Below are positions 54,490-57,771 of a stretch of DNA of 57,771 nucleotides, in pieces. The translations under genes and the position numbers were made by a program. Each line of letters begins with the position of its first letter. The stretch's first letter is position 1. The notes under the pieces are model-generated. The model worked only from the letters and a program-made list of their open reading frames with translations. It was not told the origin of the DNA and made no database searches. Source of the DNA: Dyella sp. AtDHG13 (lineage in GTDB: Bacteria > Pseudomonadota > Gammaproteobacteria > Xanthomonadales > Rhodanobacteraceae); contig NZ_QICJ01000019.1 of NCBI RefSeq assembly GCF_003201105.1, positions 1-57,771 on the forward strand, in the 5' to 3' direction.

Positions 54490-54822
54490 GATGTCATCCC
54501 GAAAAATTGACCGGGGCGCGAACGGCGGCGCCGTGGGAGGGGGTGGAAACCACCGCCGCTGCGCCCGGTCAGGGGAGAAACGGATTGCCATAGAGGCATG
54601 GAGATGCTCATCGCCCAGCACCGTTGGCGGCGCCCGTCTGCCTCGCACAGGCGACGTGTGCGACGCCGAACATGAAGGCACTGGCAGGCGGGGTCCGTTG
54701 TGTGTGGAGGCGAATCATGGGGGTATCCCTCAATGGGCTTGCTCCGCCGGCTTGGCTGGCGGGTTTGGGCGGCGGTAGCGACAGTCACGGTGCGTCGGTA
54801 CTGCCTGGCACTGCGGCGCGCA
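54490..54822. other. Intergenic region upstream of SGNH-TonB unit
   Basis: About 330 bases between the clan GH-A gene and the SGNH gene. It must carry the promoter of the SGNH-TonB unit, but I see no copy of the TNGTNNNACNA operator and no clear hairpin plus T-run. Confidence 0.4.
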
Positions 54823-56007
54823 TCAGCGCGCCACAGCGCCCTGTGACATCGGGTAGCTCAGTGCGTCGGCTGGAACCACACCGCGCGGTGCGTGCGAAAG
54901 CGCACGGAGAATGTCGATCTCGCGTTGCCTGTATGGCTTGCCATCGGCATGGAACAAGTCGTGGAACCACAGCGTCGGCGGCTGCATGGTGTACGGGCGC
55001 TGCCAGGAATCCCACGGCATGTTGGTCTGCGACTTGCCGACCACGAAGCCCCAGTTCACCATGCCGACATCAGCCTTCTTGGCGATGGGCAGCACGCCGT
55101 CGATGGTCGAACCGTTGCCGCGCGCCATGTATTCCGTGCAGATCATGGGGCGCCCGTATTTCTGCAGCTGCTTGACGCGCTCGGCGAAGGCCTCAGGCCA
55201 GCCGTAGTCGTGGAAGCTGATCACGTCGGACTGCTCGAGCTGGGTGCGCTCCACCGCGTTGAGTTTGGAGACATCCGACCAGTCGTCGTCATGCCACACG
55301 CCGCTGGTCAGCGGCTGAGTGGGCGACGTGCTGCGCGCCCAGGCAAACACTTGCGGCAGCAACTTCGCTACCACCTCAGCCTTGTTCTTCGGCTCGACCG
55401 GGTCGTAGTTGCCGCCGCCCGGATTGTCCGGTTCGTTCCATACGTCCCAGGCGAGAATGCGCTTGTCCTTGCCGAAGCTGCCGACGATGTCCTTCACGTA
55501 ATGCTCGAAGCGCGGATATTGGCTTTCATCCGCCATCGCCACGCCCGGGCTCTGCACCCAGCCGGAGTTATGCACGCCCGGGATCGGTGGATGCTGCGTA
55601 CCCAGCTTGGGCTGGGGATCCCAGCACGAATCGAACAGCACGAAGATGGGCTTGATGCCGTGCTGGTCGGCAATCGCCAGGAAGGTACCCATGCGCTTCT
55701 TCAGGCCCGCGGCATCCTGCTGCCACAGTAGGTCGTGAAGAAACACGCGCATGGTCGTCATGCCTGCCTGCTGCGCCCAGCCCAGTTCCATGTCAATGCG
55801 GGCAGGATCGAACGTGTCGGCCTGCCACATCTCCAGCTGGTTGATGGCATCGGCAGGCAGATAGTTGCTGCCCAGCGGCCATTGCTGCTGGGCGTACCAG
55901 GCCTTGGCCTCGGCGGGCGTCCAGCGTTCCGCGGCATCGCGTCCATGGGACGGCGCAGCGAACATTGCCGCCAGGCCCATGGCTACCGCCAGAAATGCAT
56001 GCTTCAT
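54823..56007 (-). CDS. Clan GH-A glycoside hydrolase (GH5-like), exported
   Basis: A 394-residue (beta/alpha)8 hydrolase. Acid/base Glu is in WDVWNEPDNP, and the nucleophile Glu in MICTEYMARG; a further conserved segment is SFHDYGWPE. Similar proteins are annotated as cellulase-family or 1,4-beta-xylanase enzymes; the true substrate is open, and an arabinogalactan or arabinoxylan oligosaccharide is plausible. Signal peptide FLAVAMGLAAMFAAPSHG. ATG 56007 is chosen for GAAGGA 6 nt upstream and the signal peptide. Confidence 0.82.
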   Translation of the reverse strand: MKHAFLAVAMGLAAMFAAPSHGRDAAERWTPAEAKAWYAQQQWPLGSNYLPADAINQLEMWQADTFDPARIDMELGWAQQAGMTTMRVFLHDLLWQQDAAGLKKRMGTFLAIADQHGIKPIFVLFDSCWDPQPKLGTQHPPIPGVHNSGWVQSPGVAMADESQYPRFEHYVKDIVGSFGKDKRILAWDVWNEPDNPGGGNYDPVEPKNKAEVVAKLLPQVFAWARSTSPTQPLTSGVWHDDDWSDVSKLNAVERTQLEQSDVISFHDYGWPEAFAERVKQLQKYGRPMICTEYMARGNGSTIDGVLPIAKKADVGMVNWGFVVGKSQTNMPWDSWQRPYTMQPPTLWFHDLFHADGKPYRQREIDILRALSHAPRGVVPADALSYPMSQGAVAR

Positions 56008-56130
56008 CTGTTTTCCTTCGTTGGCGCCGCCGGTGTCGTAGGCGGCGCTTGTTGAGCAGTCACTTTTCCGGAGGCAAAGCGCTCCCTGGGGCGCCCTTCC
56101 AGGCGCCCTTGATGACAAGTGATTCGCAGG

Positions 56131-57279
56131 TCAGTGCGCTCCGCGCGCCGACTCGGTGGTGAACTCGTACACGATCAGGTTGCGGTACTCATGGCCCGGC
56201 TCCAGCCGTGCCGAGCCGAACGACGCCTGGTTCGGCGTGTCCGGATAGAGCTGCGGTTCAAGTACAAAAGCGTCGCCCTGGCGATACACGTGCCCGCCAG
56301 TGCCGACGGTCGTCCCATCGAGAAAATTGCCTGAATAGAACTGCAGGCCCGGCTGGGTCGACTTGAGCGTCAGCACGCGCCCGGACATGGGATCTTCCAC
56401 GCGAGCGACCATGCGCAGAGCCTTCGCCTCGCCCTTGCTGATCACCCAGTTGTGGTCGTAGCCACGTCCATTGAGAAGTTGCGGGTCGTTGGTGCGAATG
56501 TCGCGACCAATCGGCTTGGCATGGCGGAAGTCGAATGGCGTGCCGGCAACCTTGCGGATCTCACCGGTAGGAATGGAGCCTGCATCGACCGGCAGGTACG
56601 CTTCACCGGCAATGGTGAGGCGATCGTCCATCACGCTGCCCGAGCCTTCGCCGGAGAGATTCCAATAAGCGTGGTTGCTCAGGTTGACAATGGTCGGCTT
56701 GTCGGTGGTTGCGCGGTAGTCGATGGAGAGCTGGTTCTTCTCATCCAATGAATAGACCACGCTTGCCGACAGCGTTCCGGGATAACCCATGTCACCGTCG
56801 GGGCTGACATGGCTAAGCATGACGCTGGCCTTATCGCTGTCGTGCGTCACCTTGCCCACGGTCCACAGCACCTTGTCGAATCCGCGCGTGCCGCCGTGCA
56901 GAGAATTGGCGCCGTCGTTCACCGGCACGTCGTAGCTGCGGCCGTCCAGGCTGAAGCGACCCTTGGCGATGCGGTTGGCGTAGCGCCCAACCGTTGCACC
57001 AAAGTACTGCGGCTTGGACAGGTAGCCGTCCAGGGAGGCATAGCCAAGCGCAATGTTCTCGCTTTTGCCGTTGCGATCCGGTGTGGAGACCGATTGCAAG
57101 CTGGCTCCAAGCGCAAGGATGCGCACCTGCATGCCGTGAGCGTTGCTCAACACAACGGCTTCGACTTTCGTGCCGTCGGGCATCGTGCCGAACGTCTCGC
57201 GCCTTGCATCTGCAGCGTGTGCGCTCGTCGCCAGCACCGCCAGGCCAACTATCGAAGTCATAAAATCTGCGCGCCGCAT
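56131..57279 (-). CDS. Aldose 1-epimerase, periplasmic
   Basis: A 382-residue GalM-type mutarotase with a signal peptide (SIVGLAVLATSAHAA). Active-site motifs: GRYANRIAKGRF, NSLHGGTRGFDKVLW (His), LSNHAYWNLSG (catalytic His) and VLEPQLYPDTPNQ (catalytic Glu). It interconverts alpha and beta anomers of free sugars such as L-arabinose or galactose before uptake. First gene of the minus-strand locus, divergent from the GntR-type regulator. Gap to the GH-A gene is about 120 nt. Confidence 0.92.
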   Translation of the reverse strand: MRRADFMTSIVGLAVLATSAHAADARRETFGTMPDGTKVEAVVLSNAHGMQVRILALGASLQSVSTPDRNGKSENIALGYASLDGYLSKPQYFGATVGRYANRIAKGRFSLDGRSYDVPVNDGANSLHGGTRGFDKVLWTVGKVTHDSDKASVMLSHVSPDGDMGYPGTLSASVVYSLDEKNQLSIDYRATTDKPTIVNLSNHAYWNLSGEGSGSVMDDRLTIAGEAYLPVDAGSIPTGEIRKVAGTPFDFRHAKPIGRDIRTNDPQLLNGRGYDHNWVISKGEAKALRMVARVEDPMSGRVLTLKSTQPGLQFYSGNFLDGTTVGTGGHVYRQGDAFVLEPQLYPDTPNQASFGSARLEPGHEYRNLIVYEFTTESARGAH

Positions 57280-57629
57280 ATCGCTATTGTCCCCATTGGT
57301 AGGCCGTCGACGTTCTCATGCAATCATATGGTAGGATTATTACGCAAGTATCTTCTGAGGCAGGAATCCGGAATGGTGCGACGCACTATCGGATCATTTG
57401 CTTCGACGAAGATTTGAAAGCCCGTCATAGTGGCGAATGCCTGATGAGTGGCGGCGGCGCTCCGATAGCGATATTCCGCGACGCACCAAGTTGCGCTTGA
57501 TGCGTGCTGGCGCAACCATCCCTTTCGCCGAGGCAGAAAAAGGGCTTCGAACACCTTGGCGCAATCCAAAAATATTCGTATAGTCATTTTGTACGACAAA
57601 AGATCCAGGCAGCCTCAATCAAGGATTTC
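57280..57629. other. Divergent promoter region of arabinan locus
   Basis: About 350 non-coding bases, less GC-rich than the flanks, between aldose 1-epimerase and the GntR-type regulator. It contains the operator at 57587-57601 and AT-rich stretches (for example AAAAATATTCGTATA near 57570) that could be core promoter elements. A near-operator TGGTGCGACGC at 57373-57383 lacks the last conserved base. Confidence 0.45.
57587..57601. promoter_or_regulatory. GntR/FadR-type operator TTTTGTACGACAAAA
   Basis: Perfect 6-bp arms around ACG. The core TTGTACGACAA fits the FadR-subfamily consensus TNGTNNNACNA. It lies 29 nt before the start of the regulator gene, so autoregulation is likely. Confidence 0.65.
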
Positions 57630-57771
57630 ATGGTGAAGCCCATTGCCGTTCGCACCCTTTACGGACACGTCATGCGCGAGCTCGGGCAGCGCATCGTCAG
57701 CGGCAAGGTGAAGCCCGGCGAGATCCTGCCGCGCGAGGAATCCCTGGCCGAAAGCCTGCAGGTCAGCCGCA
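57630..57771 (+). CDS. GntR family regulator (FadR type), 3' end outside window
   Basis: First 47 codons of a GntR-type winged-helix regulator: ATG 57630, then RTLYGHVMRELGQRIVSGKV and KPGEILPREESLAESLQVSR, which is the canonical start of the DNA-binding domain. The ligand-binding domain lies beyond the window; FadR-type is inferred from the operator and N-terminal pattern. Divergent from the arabinan locus, so the likely local repressor. Confidence 0.88.
   Translation, partial: MVKPIAVRTLYGHVMRELGQRIVSGKVKPGEILPREESLAESLQVSR

Noticed and set aside
1-57771. CRISPR array, tRNA or rRNA genes, insertion sequence with terminal inverted repeats
   Set aside because: No regularly spaced repeats, no cloverleaf-like or rRNA stretches and no transposase were recognised on reading.

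Overview
The window is a high-GC chromosomal stretch, most consistent with a gammaproteobacterium of the Xanthomonadales (Rhodanobacteraceae-like: Dyella, Luteibacter or Rhodanobacter). That placement is inferred from gene content (TonB receptor with sugar hydrolases, ChrR-type stress locus, Fnr-type low-oxygen island) and from the compact operons with ATGA-type stop/start overlaps; no rRNA or tRNA gene is present to confirm it.

Region 1 (1-10.1 kb) is accessory DNA. Two related tyrosine recombinases in the same orientation bracket a three-gene minus-strand operon: a ComEC-like metallo-beta-lactamase-fold protein, a 1947-residue trypsin-like protease fused to a STAND NTPase, and a small protein. 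This has the layout of a type I AVAST (Avs1A-Avs1B-Avs1C) anti-phage system. The right recombinase is fused head-on to the broken end of an alcohol dehydrogenase at about 9175, a clear rearrangement junction.

Region 2 (10.2-23.9 kb) is a photo-oxidative or membrane-stress regulon. It holds an ECF sigma factor with a ChrR-type zinc anti-sigma factor, an iron-sulfur photolyase/cryptochrome, GTP cyclohydrolase I, an orphan response regulator, two lipocalins and a tightly overlapped lipid-modification operon (desaturase, FAD oxidoreductase, DUF1365, cyclopropane-fatty-acid-synthase homologue, DUF2878, DUF1295, second such homologue, lipocalin). Reading the intergenic DNA by eye gave one shared promoter motif, TGCATCC-N16-CGTA, upstream of the response regulator, the lipid operon, lipocalin 2 and the sigma operon, plus a one-mismatch copy upstream of folE. 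This ties the region into one likely sigma regulon.

Region 3 (24-25.9 kb) is a MgtC/DUF4010 membrane protein with a long leader and a TTAGTTTC inverted repeat.

Region 4 (25.9-44.6 kb) is a low-oxygen/energy-stress island: three universal stress proteins, a GNAT acetyltransferase, an alcohol dehydrogenase, an NRAMP transporter, a host-attachment-family protein, a response regulator with a hybrid kinase, a Crp/Fnr regulator without the Fnr iron-sulfur cysteines, a miniature ribonucleotide-reductase-like protein, a phasin-like protein, a beta-CASP nuclease, an SDR, a lipoprotein, and a cytochrome c - phosphoketolase - acetate kinase operon. Seven Fnr-type boxes (TTGAY-N4-NTCAA) lie upstream of its transcription units.

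Region 5 (45.3-57.8 kb) is a minus-strand arabinan/arabinoside utilisation locus: GH127, GH43, GH93-like with a carbohydrate-binding module, a TonB-dependent receptor, an SGNH hydrolase, a clan GH-A hydrolase and aldose 1-epimerase. A divergent GntR/FadR-type regulator begins at the right edge, preceded by a perfect TTGTACGACAA operator.
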